From Pseudooceanicola onchidii (GTDB lineage: Bacteria > Pseudomonadota > Alphaproteobacteria > Rhodobacterales > Rhodobacteraceae): a stretch of 64,000 nt of DNA. Location: NCBI RefSeq assembly GCF_004959925.1, contig NZ_SPUW01000001.1:124001-188000 (forward strand), given 5' to 3'. The notes below the pieces were generated by a model. It did not search any database. It had not been told where the DNA came from and saw nothing but the letters and a program-made list of their open reading frames with translations. Positions 14,350-23,799 of the stretch are shown here, piece by piece (within the stretch, counting starts at the first letter, position 1; each line of letters begins with the position of its first letter). The translations under genes were made by a program, and so were the position numbers.

Positions 14350-16401
14350 ATGTCCGACCCAGAACGCGCACCTCAGGCGCTGTTGCGCGAGATTTTCGGC
14401 TTTGACGCCTTCCGTCCGGGGCAGGAGGAGATCGTCCGCGCCGTCACGCAGGGCCGCGACACGCTGGCCATCATGCCGACGGGCGGCGGCAAATCCCTGT
14501 GCTATCAATTGCCTGCCCTGCTGCGGCCGGGGGTCACGGTGGTGATCTCGCCGCTGATCGCCCTGATGCGCGACCAGGTGCGCGCGTTGCGGGCCGCCGG
14601 GGTCGAGGCCGGGGCGCTGACCTCGGGCAACACCGAGGAAGAGACCGAAGCGGTCTGGGAGGCGATCCGCGACGACCGGCTGAAGCTGCTCTATCTGGCG
14701 CCGGAACGACTCGCCTCGGTCGGGACGCAGGACATGCTGGGGCGCATCGGGGTGTCGCTGATCGCCGTGGACGAAGCGCATTGTGTCAGCCAGTGGGGGC
14801 ATGATTTCCGGCCCGATTACCTGCGGATCGGGGAATTGCGCGCGGCGCTGGATGTACCGGTGGCGGCCTTTACAGCGACCGCGGATGCCGAAACCCGGGC
14901 CGAAATCATCGCGCGCCTCTTCCCGACCGGTGCGCCCGAGCAGTTCCTGCGCGGCTTTGACCGGCCCAACATCCACTTGGCCTTTTCCGCCAAGGACCAG
15001 CCGCGTCGCCAGATCCTCACCTTCGCCGCCGCCCGCAAGGGCCAGTCCGGCATCGTCTACTGCGGCACCCGCGCCAAGACCGAAACGCTTTCCAAGGCCC
15101 TGCGCGAGGCCGGGCATCCGGCGATCCATTATCACGGCGGGATGGAGCCCGACGCCCGCCGCCAGGCCGAGACGCAGTTCCAGCAGGAGGACGGGCTGAT
15201 CGTCGTGGCCACCGTCGCCTTCGGCATGGGAATCGACAAGCCCGACATCCGTTGGGTCGCCCACGCCGACCTGCCCAAGTCGATCGAGGCCTATTACCAG
15301 GAAATCGGCCGCGCCGGGCGCGACGGGGCCCCTGCGGAAACGCTGACCCTCTTTGGTCCCGACGACATCCGCCTGCGCCGCAGCCAGATCGACGAGGGCC
15401 TCGCGCCGCCCGAACGCCGGATGGCGGATCATGGTCGCCTCAATGCGCTGCTGGGTCTGGCGGAGGCGCTGGAATGCCGCCGTGCCACGCTGTTGCGCTA
15501 TTTCGGCGAAGAGGCGCAGGGCTGCGGCAAGTGCGATCTCTGTGACAAGCCGCCCGAGGTTTTCGACGGGACCGAGGCCGTGCGCAAGGCGCTGTCGGCG
15601 ATCCTGCGCACCGGCGAGTGGTTCGGATCGGGCCACCTGATCGACATCCTCACCGGCAATCCGACCGACAAGGTGCGCGAAAAGGGGCACGAGGACCTGC
15701 CGACCTTCGGCGTGGGCCGCGACCTGAAACGCCCCGAATGGCAGGCCGTCTTTCGCCAGATGATGGGCCATGACCTGATCCGCCCGAACCCCGACCGCCA
15801 CGGCGCGCTGACCATGACCGACATCGCCCTGCCGATCCTGCGCGGCGAGGACACGATCACCCTGCGGCGCGACACCATCGTCGCCGCGAAATCCCGCCGC
15901 CCCGCCGTCAAGACGCTGGTCAACGAAGAGGACGAACCGCTGCTTTCGGCGCTCAAGGCCAAGCGGCGCGAACTGGCGGAACAGCAGGGGGCGCCCGCCT
16001 ATATCATCTTCAACGACCGCACCCTGATCGAGATGGCCGAGACGCGGCCGCAGTCGCTGGACGCCATGGCGCGCGTGTCCGGCGTGGGCGCGAAGAAGCT
16101 GGAAACATACGGCGCGACCTTCCTGGCCGTCATCACCGGCACGACCGAGGATCTGCATCCCAAGCGGATGAAACTCGCCGGGCGCGGCGGTGATCTCTAT
16201 GACCGGCTGATGGATCTGCAGCGGGACCTGCACCATGGCTCGGACGGTACCGAAAAACCGCTGTCCTGCTCCGCCTCGGCCATCGCCAAGGTGGTCGAGA
16301 TGAAGCCGCGCGATGCCGCCGCCCTTGAACGTATTCTCGGTGACCGCCGGGCCGAACGCTTTGGCGCGGCCTTTCTGGACGCCATAGCCGAAGCGAGCTA
16401 A
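14350..16401 (+). CDS. recQ: ATP-dependent DNA helicase RecQ
   Basis: A 683-residue superfamily 2 helicase that unwinds DNA 3' to 5' during recombinational repair. The Walker A loop TGGGKS is at residues 44-49, DEAH at 141-144 followed by CVSQWGHDFR, and the QEIGRAGRDG motif VI near residue 320. A zinc cluster CGKCDLC near residue 395 marks the RecQ-C-terminal domain, and an HRDC domain follows at the C-terminus (residues ~515-590). The protein is longer than E. coli RecQ (about 610) by a C-terminal extension of ~80 residues. It is transcribed with yaaA, nine bases downstream. Confidence 0.96.
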   Translation: MSDPERAPQALLREIFGFDAFRPGQEEIVRAVTQGRDTLAIMPTGGGKSLCYQLPALLRPGVTVVISPLIALMRDQVRALRAAGVEAGALTSGNTEEETEAVWEAIRDDRLKLLYLAPERLASVGTQDMLGRIGVSLIAVDEAHCVSQWGHDFRPDYLRIGELRAALDVPVAAFTATADAETRAEIIARLFPTGAPEQFLRGFDRPNIHLAFSAKDQPRRQILTFAAARKGQSGIVYCGTRAKTETLSKALREAGHPAIHYHGGMEPDARRQAETQFQQEDGLIVVATVAFGMGIDKPDIRWVAHADLPKSIEAYYQEIGRAGRDGAPAETLTLFGPDDIRLRRSQIDEGLAPPERRMADHGRLNALLGLAEALECRRATLLRYFGEEAQGCGKCDLCDKPPEVFDGTEAVRKALSAILRTGEWFGSGHLIDILTGNPTDKVREKGHEDLPTFGVGRDLKRPEWQAVFRQMMGHDLIRPNPDRHGALTMTDIALPILRGEDTITLRRDTIVAAKSRRPAVKTLVNEEDEPLLSALKAKRRELAEQQGAPAYIIFNDRTLIEMAETRPQSLDAMARVSGVGAKKLETYGATFLAVITGTTEDLHPKRMKLAGRGGDLYDRLMDLQRDLHHGSDGTEKPLSCSASAIAKVVEMKPRDAAALERILGDRRAERFGAAFLDAIAEAS

Positions 16402-16410
16402 ATCCGCCCC

Positions 16411-17178
16411 ATGCTGATCGTGATCTCTCCTGCCAAGCGGCTCGACTGGGATACCCGGACGACCGAAATGACCACCCCGCGTTTTCTGGACGAGGCGAAT
16501 TCGCTGGCCCGGACGATGCGCGGCCGGACGCTGAAGGAGCTCAAGGGGTTGATGGACCTGTCCGACGATCTCGCCCGGCTGAACCGCGACCGCTATCGCG
16601 ATTTCGCGGACGCGCCCACGCAGGACGACCTGCGCCCCGCCGCTCTGGCCTTTGCGGGCGACACCTACCAGGGGCTCGAGGCCACGACCCTTGATCCCGA
16701 GGAACTTGACTGGGCGCAGGACCACCTGGCGATCCTGTCGGGCCTTTACGGCGTGCTGCGTCCGCTGGACGGGATCCAGCCCTACCGGCTGGAAATGGGG
16801 TCGCGGCTCAAGACCCGGCGCGGCAAGAACCTCTATGAGTACTGGGGTGCGACCCCGGCCAAGGCCTTGAAAGAACAGGCTGATGCGGTCGGCACCGATA
16901 CGCTGATCAACTGCGCCAGCCAGGAATATTTCGGTGCCGTAGACACCAAGAAGCTGGGCCTGACCGTCATCACCCCGACCTTTCTGGAAGAAAAGAATGG
17001 CAAGGCCAAGATCGTGTCGTTCTTTGCGAAAAAGGCACGCGGGTCGATGGCGCGCTTTGTCATCACCCGCCGCCTGACCGACCCCGAGGGGATCAAGGAT
17101 TTCGACCTTGGCGGCTACCAATACGATGCCGAGGCCTCGACCCCCGATGCGCCCGTCTTCTGGCGCGCGGCCGAGTAG
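16411..17178 (+). CDS. yaaA: peroxide stress protein YaaA (DUF328)
   Basis: A 255-residue cytoplasmic protein of the UPF0246/YaaA family. The start MLIVISPAKRLDW and the segments GDTYQGLEA and YRLEMGSRLKTRRGKNLYE are diagnostic. E. coli YaaA limits intracellular free iron during hydrogen peroxide stress and can bind DNA. The nine-base gap after recQ suggests a common transcript, consistent with a DNA-damage or oxidative-stress role. A GC-rich repeat follows its stop. Confidence 0.93.
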   Translation: MLIVISPAKRLDWDTRTTEMTTPRFLDEANSLARTMRGRTLKELKGLMDLSDDLARLNRDRYRDFADAPTQDDLRPAALAFAGDTYQGLEATTLDPEELDWAQDHLAILSGLYGVLRPLDGIQPYRLEMGSRLKTRRGKNLYEYWGATPAKALKEQADAVGTDTLINCASQEYFGAVDTKKLGLTVITPTFLEEKNGKAKIVSFFAKKARGSMARFVITRRLTDPEGIKDFDLGGYQYDAEASTPDAPVFWRAAE

Positions 17179-17208
17179 GGTCACCTTTAACGGACACTTA
17201 TGATGTGG

Positions 17209-17290
17209 GTCCCGCCCGGCGGCAACGCCGGGCAGCGCCGTCCCGCCCCATGGGCGGCGCTATTGCGCCACCCCGGGACGGCGCTGCCCT
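17209..17290. repeat. dispersed GC-rich repeat, copy B (inverted relative to copy A)
   Basis: Matches 8413-8486 in reverse complement, with the same GGCGCTATTGCGCC core. It contains two dyads (CCCGCCCGGCGG..., and GGGCAGCGCCGTCCC with its complement further on) and lies between the convergent genes yaaA and rnr, where it may serve as a bidirectional terminator. Confidence 0.6.
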
Positions 17291-17323
17291 CTTTCCAAGG
17301 CTCAAACCTGGTCGCCGCCGAGC

Positions 17324-19612
17324 TCACCGCCGCTGACGCTTCAGCTTCTTCTTGACCTTGTCGCCCTTCTTCTTGGCGCGCACGAGCTTGCGTTTCGGCC
17401 CGCCCGCTGCTGGACGTCCCCGTCCACGATGCCCGCGCCCCGTCGGCCCGTGCTTGACCGTTTCGCCATCCAGCGAGATCAGTTCAAGCATCAGCCCGCC
17501 GGTCACCGGTGCGGCCTCGGCCAGTTTTACCGTCACGCGCACGCCGGGCTGGATCACCACGCCGGAAACCGCCCCCATCAGGGTCGCGCCCTCGCGGTCG
17601 TAGTGGAAGTATTCCGCCCCCAGATGCCGCATCGGGATCAACCCGTCGGCGCCGGTTTCATCCAGCCGGACAAAGGCCCCGAACCGTGCGACACCTGAAA
17701 TCCGGCCCTCGAACTCCTGCCCGACCCGTTCCGACAGGTAGGCTGCAAGGTAGCGGTCGGTCGTGTCCCGCTCGGCCGTCATCGACCGCCGTTCGGTTTC
17801 CGAGATATGGCCCGCGACGGCATCCAGTTCGGCAATCTGCTCGCCGGTCAGCCCGTCGGCCTTGGGATCGGGCCCCCAGCCATGCGCCGCGACCAGCGAC
17901 CGGTGCACGATCAGGTCCGAATAGCGCCGGATGGGCGAGGTGAAATGCGCATAGTTCGCCAGCGCCAGCCCGAAGTGACCAAAGTTCTGCGGCGCGTAAT
18001 AGGCCTGCGTCATCGACCGCAGCGTCGACATGTTGATCAGCTCTGCGTGGTCCGTCCCGGCGGCGGCGTTCAGCAGCTGGTTCAGATGCGCGGTCTTCAG
18101 CACCTGCCCCTTGGCCAGCGTGAACCCGGCCGAGGACGCCGTGTCGCGCAGGCTTTCCAGCTTTTCGACCGGCGGCTCCTCGTGCACGCGGAAGAGCAGG
18201 GGGGATTTCTTGGCGATCAGCGTTTCGGCGGCGGCCACGTTGGCCAGCACCATGAACTCCTCGATCAGCTTGTGCGCATCCAGACGGTCGCGGAACTTGA
18301 CCGACAGCACCTCGCCCTCGTCCGACAGCACGATCTTGCGTTCCGGCAGGTCCAGATCCAGCGGCTGGCGACGCTCCCGCGCCTCTTTCAGCGCGGCATA
18401 GGCGGCGTAGAGCGGACGGATCACATCGTCCATCATCGTGGCGGCGCGATCGCTCGGGCTGCCATCCATCGCCTCCTGCACCTCTTCGTAGGACAGCGAC
18501 GCGGCCGACCGCATCAGGGCGCGGTGGAAGGAATGGCCGATCTTGACCCCATGGGCATCCAGCCGCATCCGCACAGCGATACAGGGGCGCGGCACCCCTT
18601 CGTGCAGCGAACACAGATCGCCCGACAGCCGGTCCGGCAGCATCGGCACCACCCGGTCGGGGAAATAGGTGGAATTCCCCCGCTTGCGCGCCTCATGGTC
18701 CAGCGCCGTGCCGGGCCGGACGTAATGCGCCACATCCGCAATCGCGACCCAGAGGACATGGCCGCCCTTGTTCTTCGGATCGTCGTCGGCGTGGGCATAG
18801 CAGGCGTCGTCGTGGTCACGCGCGTCGGACGGGTCGATGGTGACAAAGGGCATGTCGCGCAGGTCTTCGCGCCCCTTCAGGCCGACGGGCTTGGCGCGGT
18901 CGGCCTCTTCGATCACGTCATCGGGGAAGTCATCGGGGATACCGTGCTGGTGGATCGCGATCAGCGACACGGCTTTCGGCGCGGTCGGATCGCCCAGCCG
19001 GTTGACCACGCGGGCCTTGGGCAGGCCCATGCGTGACTTTGGCCCCGCCTGTTCGGCTTCGATCAGCTCACCATCCTTGGCGCCGTGGGTCGCGCCGGGC
19101 GGCACCATCCATTCCAGATCGGCGCCCTTGTCGATCGGCACCACGCGGCCCCCTTCGGACCCGGCGCGGAAAATGCCCAGGATGCGCTTGGGGTTGTGCC
19201 CGATCCGCCGGATCAGGCGGCCTTCGTAATCCGGCCCATGCTCGATCAGGGTCAGCCGCGCCAAGATCCGGTCGCCCGCGCCAAGTGCGGGGTCCGAGTT
19301 TCGCAGAACCATATGCACCACGGGCTCATCGCCCTCGCCTTGCCATTCCAGCGGCCTGGCGGTCAGATCGCCGTTGCTGTCCGGCGCATTGACCAGAAGC
19401 ACCGACACCGGCGGCAGCCGGTCCGGGTCGCGATAGGTCTTTTTCCGCTTCTCCAGATGCCCCTCGTCCTCCAGTTCGCGCAGGACGCGTTTCAGGTCGA
19501 TCCGGGCGGCGCCCTTGATGCCGAAGGCCTTGGCGATGTCACGCTTGGCGCTCAGGCCGGGATTGTCGGCGATCCATTGCAGGATCTCGTCTTTCGAGGG
19601 GATATGGCTCAT
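17324..19612 (-). CDS. rnr: ribonuclease R
   Basis: A 762-residue 3'-5' exoribonuclease that degrades structured RNA. It has an N-terminal winged-helix region (residues ~1-65), cold-shock-like OB domains, the RNB catalytic domain with the metal-binding VTIDPSDARDHDDACY near residue 260, and an S1 domain near residues 640-720. The tail is a Lys/Arg-rich stretch (KLVRAKKKGDKVKKKLKRQ) typical of RNase R, where it helps melt duplexes. It stands alone on the minus strand, convergent with yaaA. Confidence 0.96.
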   Translation of the reverse strand: MSHIPSKDEILQWIADNPGLSAKRDIAKAFGIKGAARIDLKRVLRELEDEGHLEKRKKTYRDPDRLPPVSVLLVNAPDSNGDLTARPLEWQGEGDEPVVHMVLRNSDPALGAGDRILARLTLIEHGPDYEGRLIRRIGHNPKRILGIFRAGSEGGRVVPIDKGADLEWMVPPGATHGAKDGELIEAEQAGPKSRMGLPKARVVNRLGDPTAPKAVSLIAIHQHGIPDDFPDDVIEEADRAKPVGLKGREDLRDMPFVTIDPSDARDHDDACYAHADDDPKNKGGHVLWVAIADVAHYVRPGTALDHEARKRGNSTYFPDRVVPMLPDRLSGDLCSLHEGVPRPCIAVRMRLDAHGVKIGHSFHRALMRSAASLSYEEVQEAMDGSPSDRAATMMDDVIRPLYAAYAALKEARERRQPLDLDLPERKIVLSDEGEVLSVKFRDRLDAHKLIEEFMVLANVAAAETLIAKKSPLLFRVHEEPPVEKLESLRDTASSAGFTLAKGQVLKTAHLNQLLNAAAGTDHAELINMSTLRSMTQAYYAPQNFGHFGLALANYAHFTSPIRRYSDLIVHRSLVAAHGWGPDPKADGLTGEQIAELDAVAGHISETERRSMTAERDTTDRYLAAYLSERVGQEFEGRISGVARFGAFVRLDETGADGLIPMRHLGAEYFHYDREGATLMGAVSGVVIQPGVRVTVKLAEAAPVTGGLMLELISLDGETVKHGPTGRGHRGRGRPAAGGPKRKLVRAKKKGDKVKKKLKRQRR

Positions 19613-19662
19613 GGCTCAGCCCTACCACGCGGCGCGGGCGGCGTCATATCGAAAACAGCGGC

Positions 19663-20238
19663 TCAGAGATCGGCGGAGGTGTCGACATCAGCCAGCGTGT
19701 CGACCGTCGCAATCCGCCAGCCGGGCAGGGTGGCGCGCGTGTCGGCCAGCGCGTGGGCGGTCGACCAGCGGACGCCGTCGAAAAGCGATGGCGGGGGCGG
19801 GCGGTGCGCCATGCCGATCAGCCAATAGCCGCCGTCCGGGGCCGGGCCAACGACCGCATCATGCGACCCGAGCGCGCGGAAGGCGCGCCAGATGTGCGCG
19901 GGCGTGATGCCGGGGATGTCCGCGCCGATGATGAGCGTCGGGCCGGGGCGGCGCGGCCCGATCCTGTGCCGCAGGATCCGCCCCATCCGGTCGCCCAGAT
20001 CGCCGGCCCCCTGCGCCACGCGCGGCAGATCGCCTGGGAATGCGCGGCTTGTCACCGCGCCGTCGGGCGCGATGGCCAGCCAGACCTCCCACCTCGGATC
20101 GCGCAGCCGCCGCAGCAGGGACCGCAGCTGATGCCGCATCCACCAGGTCGCCGGGATCACGCCGATGTCGCGCCCCAGCCGGGTCTTCACCCGTCCGGCG
20201 CGCGGATCCTTGACCATGACCACCAGGCGGCGGCGCAT
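19663..20238 (-). CDS. TIGR04282-type glycosyltransferase-fold protein (DUF2064)
   Basis: A 191-residue GT-A-fold protein of the arsenosugar-biosynthesis-like/cofC-like family. The N-terminus VVMVKDPRAGRVKTRLGRDIG and the core LIIGADIPGITPAHI, PAPDGGYWLIG are the family hallmarks and form the nucleotide-binding face. Function is generally unknown. The ATG at 20238 overlaps the TGA of dapE (TGATG), so translation is coupled to dapE, though no biochemical link is known. Confidence 0.82.
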   Translation of the reverse strand: MRRRLVVMVKDPRAGRVKTRLGRDIGVIPATWWMRHQLRSLLRRLRDPRWEVWLAIAPDGAVTSRAFPGDLPRVAQGAGDLGDRMGRILRHRIGPRRPGPTLIIGADIPGITPAHIWRAFRALGSHDAVVGPAPDGGYWLIGMAHRPPPPSLFDGVRWSTAHALADTRATLPGWRIATVDTLADVDTSADL

Positions 20239-21380
20239 CAGGCGAAGTAATCCCTCAGGATGCGGCTGTAGATCTCTTTCAGCTGCCGGATCTGGTCGAT
20301 CGACACACGTTCGTCCACCGCATGCATCGTCTGGCCGACAAGGCCAAACTCCACGACCGGGCAGTGATCCTTGACGAAGCGCGCATCCGACGTCCCGCCC
20401 GAGGTCGACATCTCGGGCGTCACGCCGGTCTCGGCGGTCACGGCCTTTGCCACCAGGTCCGACAGCGCCCCCGGAGGCGTCAGGAAGCTTTCGCCCGACA
20501 CCTTCACCCGCACGGCGATCTTCACGCCAAAGGCCTCGGCCACCGCTGCCGCCTCTGCCTCGAGCCATTCGGTCAGCGAGGCGCCGGTGTGGGCGTCGGA
20601 ATAACGGATGTTGACCGTGCCGCGACACGACGCCGGGATCACGTTCGTGGCCGGGTTGCCGGTGTCGATGGTCACGACGGCCAGCGTCGACTGGTCGAAG
20701 TGGTCCGTTCCCTGATCAAGCTCATGCGAGGCCAGGCGATCCATCAGCCGTGCCATCGCGGGCAGGGGGTTCCTGGCGCGGTGCGGATAGGCCGAATGGC
20801 CCTGCACGCCGACCACGTCGAACCAGGCGGTCAGCGACCCGCGTCGGCCGATCTTCATCATCTCGCCCATCTTGTTGGGGCAGGTCGGTTCCCCGACCAG
20901 ACAATCGGTCATCGCCTCGCCGTTCGCCGCCATCCAGTCCAGCAGCGCCACGGTGCCGTCGGTTGCGTCGCCTTCTTCGTCCCCGGTGATCGCCAGGATC
21001 ACCGCCCCGTCGGGCGGGGTGTCCGTCACGAAATCCACCGCTGCGGCGGCAAAGGCCGCCACCCCGGATTTCATGTCCGTCGACCCGCGCCCCCACAGCA
21101 TCCCGTCCTTTTCGACCGCACCGAAGGGCGGCACGGTCCAGGCGGCCTCGTCGCCCACGGGCACCACGTCGGTGTGGCCGTTGAAGCCGAACGACCGGTT
21201 CGCGCCCTGCCGTCCCCATCTGGCAAAGAGGTTCGAGGTGCCGTTGCGATCCACCCGTGTGCAGGTAAACCCCGCATCGCCCAGCAATTTTTCAAGCAGA
21301 ACCAGCGCCCCGCCTTCCTCGGGCGTGACGGACGGGCAGCGGATCAGATCGGCGGTCAGGGCGACGGGGTCGACGGTCAC
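20238..21380 (-). CDS. dapE: succinyl-diaminopimelate desuccinylase
   Basis: A 380-residue M20 metallopeptidase-fold enzyme that removes succinate from N-succinyl-LL-diaminopimelate in lysine and peptidoglycan synthesis. The first metal motif [12 protein letters not shown], the catalytic segment [14 protein letters not shown], and GGTSDARF near the C-terminus are visible. The start is GTG at 21380: AAGGAG precedes it and the alternative upstream ATG would add an unrelated 27 residues. dapD (26 kb) and dapF (53.4 kb) are in the same window but in separate units. Confidence 0.95.
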   Translation of the reverse strand: MTVDPVALTADLIRCPSVTPEEGGALVLLEKLLGDAGFTCTRVDRNGTSNLFARWGRQGANRSFGFNGHTDVVPVGDEAAWTVPPFGAVEKDGMLWGRGSTDMKSGVAAFAAAAVDFVTDTPPDGAVILAITGDEEGDATDGTVALLDWMAANGEAMTDCLVGEPTCPNKMGEMMKIGRRGSLTAWFDVVGVQGHSAYPHRARNPLPAMARLMDRLASHELDQGTDHFDQSTLAVVTIDTGNPATNVIPASCRGTVNIRYSDAHTGASLTEWLEAEAAAVAEAFGVKIAVRVKVSGESFLTPPGALSDLVAKAVTAETGVTPEMSTSGGTSDARFVKDHCPVVEFGLVGQTMHAVDERVSIDQIRQLKEIYSRILRDYFA

Positions 21381-21652
21381 GGGGGGCTCTCCTTCTTCGT
21401 GTGCCGAATGGCTAGACCTTCGGCAGGCAAAGCGCAAATCCCCGGCTGACCGGAAGTGCACATGTACCCAGGCCTTGACGCGATCGACCCCGTGCCCGAC
21501 GGTTCCGGCAGCCGCTGGTTTGCCTCACAAGGCATCGCTCAGCGTGCGGCGCGTGGGATAAGGGACAATGGTCGGGTGAAGCCCCTGCAATCATCGATCC
21601 GGGGCTGGCCCGGGCGCGGTCTGCCATGCCGTGGCAAGGCAAAGGGCCGGGC

Positions 21653-22723
21653 ATGAGCTGGTTTGCCGTCTCGGCCGTCGAAGGCTCGACGACGCCGCGC
21701 CGATTTGCCGATGGCGGTGTCATGGGGCAGGGCACGCTCATGATCGAGACCGCCGGACGGCTGGACGACCGCCCAAGGGTGCTGTTCACGACAATGGCCA
21801 CGCCTGACGCGCCGGCCCCCGGCGATCTGACCCTGCGTCGTGACACGGGCGGGCGTATCGTGGCCGAGGTCACCACGGCGACCGCCACCGCCCGCGCGAC
21901 TGTCGCGCTTGGGCAGCTTGAGCCGTGCCAGACGCTGCGGATCAGCGTGACCTGGGGAGCGGAGGGTCCCGCACGGCTCTGGATCAGCGCGCCCGAGGTC
22001 TATCCGACCCCAAGGTTTGCCGACCTGACGATGCCGCTCGCGCTGACGCGCGCGGCACTGGCGCGGGCTATCGGGGGGCTGAGCGTCTCGGCTGCGGCGG
22101 ACCTTGCCTACGCTGCCGCATCGGACCGGATCGAACCGGTTGGTGCCATGCCGGGCCTGGGCGGGGCTGCGCGGCTGATGACGCAGGCGGGCCCCGCGCG
22201 GCTCGACAGCCTGTCGGCGGGCGAGACCATCCTGGCGCTGGACCGCCATGGCACGCTGCAGCCGGTTCCGATCCTGACCACGCTTGTCCGCAGTCTTCCG
22301 GCGCGCGGATCCTGTCGCCCGGTCCGCCTCTTCGCGCCCTACTTCGGCCTGACCTCGGATCTCGTGCTTAGCGCGAATGAACACGTCACGCTGGCAGGGC
22401 CGGATGTCGAATACCTTTTCGCGCAGGAAAGGGTGCTGGTGCCCGCGCGTTTCCTGATCTCGCACCGGACCGGAGAGTTCGTGTCCACGGGCGATACCGT
22501 TACCTGGCACCAGGTGCTGCTGCCCGCGCAGGAACAGCTGCGGCTCAATAACCTTACCGTGGAAAGCCTGTATATCGGCGGGCTGCGCCGCGCGCCCGAG
22601 GCCCATGCCGCGACGATGGTCGCCGACGTGCCGCGCCGGATCCTGCCGCATCACGCGGCCCCGACCTATCCGGTCCTGTCGGAATTCGAAGCCGCGACGC
22701 TGCTGGATCAGTTGGCGCGCTGA
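21653..22723 (+). CDS. Hint-domain protein lacking the catalytic Cys
   Basis: A 356-residue protein whose C-terminal half is a Hedgehog/intein (Hint) domain of the roseobacter type: ARLDSLSAGETILALDRHG, LVLSANEHVTL and VWH-like TVTWHQVLLPAQE correspond to the A, B and F blocks. The nucleophilic Cys that normally starts the domain is absent (the region reads MTQAGPARLD), so self-splicing or cleavage is unlikely. The N-terminal ~150 residues form a low-complexity beta-rich module with no recognisable family. The start is uncertain; an in-frame ATG exists at 21626. The 3' end overlaps the convergent gene at 22708 by 16 bases. The 21381-21652 stretch before it holds only its promoter region. Confidence 0.65.
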   Translation: MSWFAVSAVEGSTTPRRFADGGVMGQGTLMIETAGRLDDRPRVLFTTMATPDAPAPGDLTLRRDTGGRIVAEVTTATATARATVALGQLEPCQTLRISVTWGAEGPARLWISAPEVYPTPRFADLTMPLALTRAALARAIGGLSVSAAADLAYAAASDRIEPVGAMPGLGGAARLMTQAGPARLDSLSAGETILALDRHGTLQPVPILTTLVRSLPARGSCRPVRLFAPYFGLTSDLVLSANEHVTLAGPDVEYLFAQERVLVPARFLISHRTGEFVSTGDTVTWHQVLLPAQEQLRLNNLTVESLYIGGLRRAPEAHAATMVADVPRRILPHHAAPTYPVLSEFEAATLLDQLAR

Positions 22724-23052
22724 TCGTCGAAAAAGGGCGTGACCTGCGCGACGATCACGGCGTTTTCCTCAAGCGCGCGGGCCATCAGGGCGCGTTCCTC
22801 GTCGGGGATGTCGTGCCCTTCGGCCAGCCGTTCGTCCAGCGTGCCGTACCCCGAGACGTCGAGCGGCGCCATTTCGGCCTGCTTGAGGATCGCGACGGTC
22901 TCGCGCACGGCCTCGGCTTCGTCCACGCCGCTGGCATAGCACATCAGCGCCGCGCCCGAACTGCCCTCGGGCAGGCCGTCACCCTTGGACCGGCCAACTT
23001 CGACCAGCAGGGTGAACACCTGTTGCTTGCGGGCTGATTTCTCTTTCGCCAT
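22708..23052 (-). CDS. conserved-looking hypothetical protein, 114 aa
   Basis: A small soluble protein beginning MAKEKSARKQQVFTLLVEVG with a predicted alternation of strand and helix (VSGYGTLDERLAEGHDIPD; ALMARALEENAVIVAQ). Normal codon use for the window and a GAGGATC site ahead of the ATG support expression. No family is recognised. It overlaps the Hint gene's 3' end by 16 bases on the opposite strand, so one transcript is antisense to the end of the other. Confidence 0.65.
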   Translation of the reverse strand: MAKEKSARKQQVFTLLVEVGRSKGDGLPEGSSGAALMCYASGVDEAEAVRETVAILKQAEMAPLDVSGYGTLDERLAEGHDIPDEERALMARALEENAVIVAQVTPFFDDQRAN

Positions 23053-23201
23053 GGCTCGATCCTCGGGAACTGCCGGGCCTCGGTCTCAGAAAACGGGGTC
23101 CGAGTAAAGCCCGCAGTGACACGCACGCAGCGCCGGTCCTGCCCTTGCACTTCGCCCGATCAACGCGTGTTATGCCCGAAACGGCAGACGGAGGACGCCC
23201 G

Positions 23202-23597
23202 ATGAAACGCATCAAGGACATGGTCGCAGAGGCCAACGAGGTGGTCAGCCACGCCCCGGCAACCGAGATGATGGCCCTGCATGGCACCGACGACGTGCTG
23301 TTCGTCGACCTGCGCGACCCGCGCGAACTCGAACGGGACGGAATGATCCCCGGTGCCTTCCATTGCCCGCGCGGAATGCTTGAATTCTGGATCGATCCGG
23401 AAAGCCCCTACGCCAAGCCGCAATTCCAGAGCGGCCAGAAATTCGTGTTCTATTGTGCCTCGGGATGGCGGTCCGCACTGTCGGCCCGCACCGCACAGGA
23501 CATGGGGCTTGAGAACGTCAGCCATATCTCGGACGGGTTCGGGGGCTGGAAAAAGGCCGGCGGTCCGGTTGGAGAAAAGCCTGCGAAAAAGGGCTGA
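23202..23597 (+). CDS. rhodanese-like domain protein
   Basis: A 131-residue single-domain rhodanese, a sulfur carrier/transferase in the cytoplasm. The CH2A-type strand VLFVDLRDPRELERDG and the active loop FYCASGWRSALSA with the persulfide Cys are clear. In-frame ATGs exist at 23145 and 23172, but GGAGGACG lies just before the ATG at 23202, giving MKRIKDMVAEA. It stands alone between the hypothetical gene and the alanine symporter; substrate unknown. Confidence 0.85.
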   Translation: MKRIKDMVAEANEVVSHAPATEMMALHGTDDVLFVDLRDPRELERDGMIPGAFHCPRGMLEFWIDPESPYAKPQFQSGQKFVFYCASGWRSALSARTAQDMGLENVSHISDGFGGWKKAGGPVGEKPAKKG

Positions 23598-23799
23598 TAC
23601 CGCCGGAAATTCCCCAGAATGAGCGGCAGGACGGCGAATACCCGGCTTTGCCGACCGGTTTTGGCATTTGCGAAATTAAGGATTTGCCAATTCCGTTACG
23701 TTGGTCCTACCGTTGGTTGTATCCGCCCCGACACGTTCGCTGCGGATACCAGAACCCGGTCCGGCAGTGTACCGGCCCGGCTCCAACGGGGATTACGAC

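Noticed and set aside
14338-17184. 948-codon open frame on the minus strand
   Set aside because: Lies entirely opposite recQ and yaaA and has no recognisable domain; a GC-skew shadow.
21456-21656. Possible N-terminal exon or frameshifted start of the first Hint protein
   Set aside because: The 66-codon frame is out of phase with the Hint gene, has no ribosome site and no similarity to a known module.
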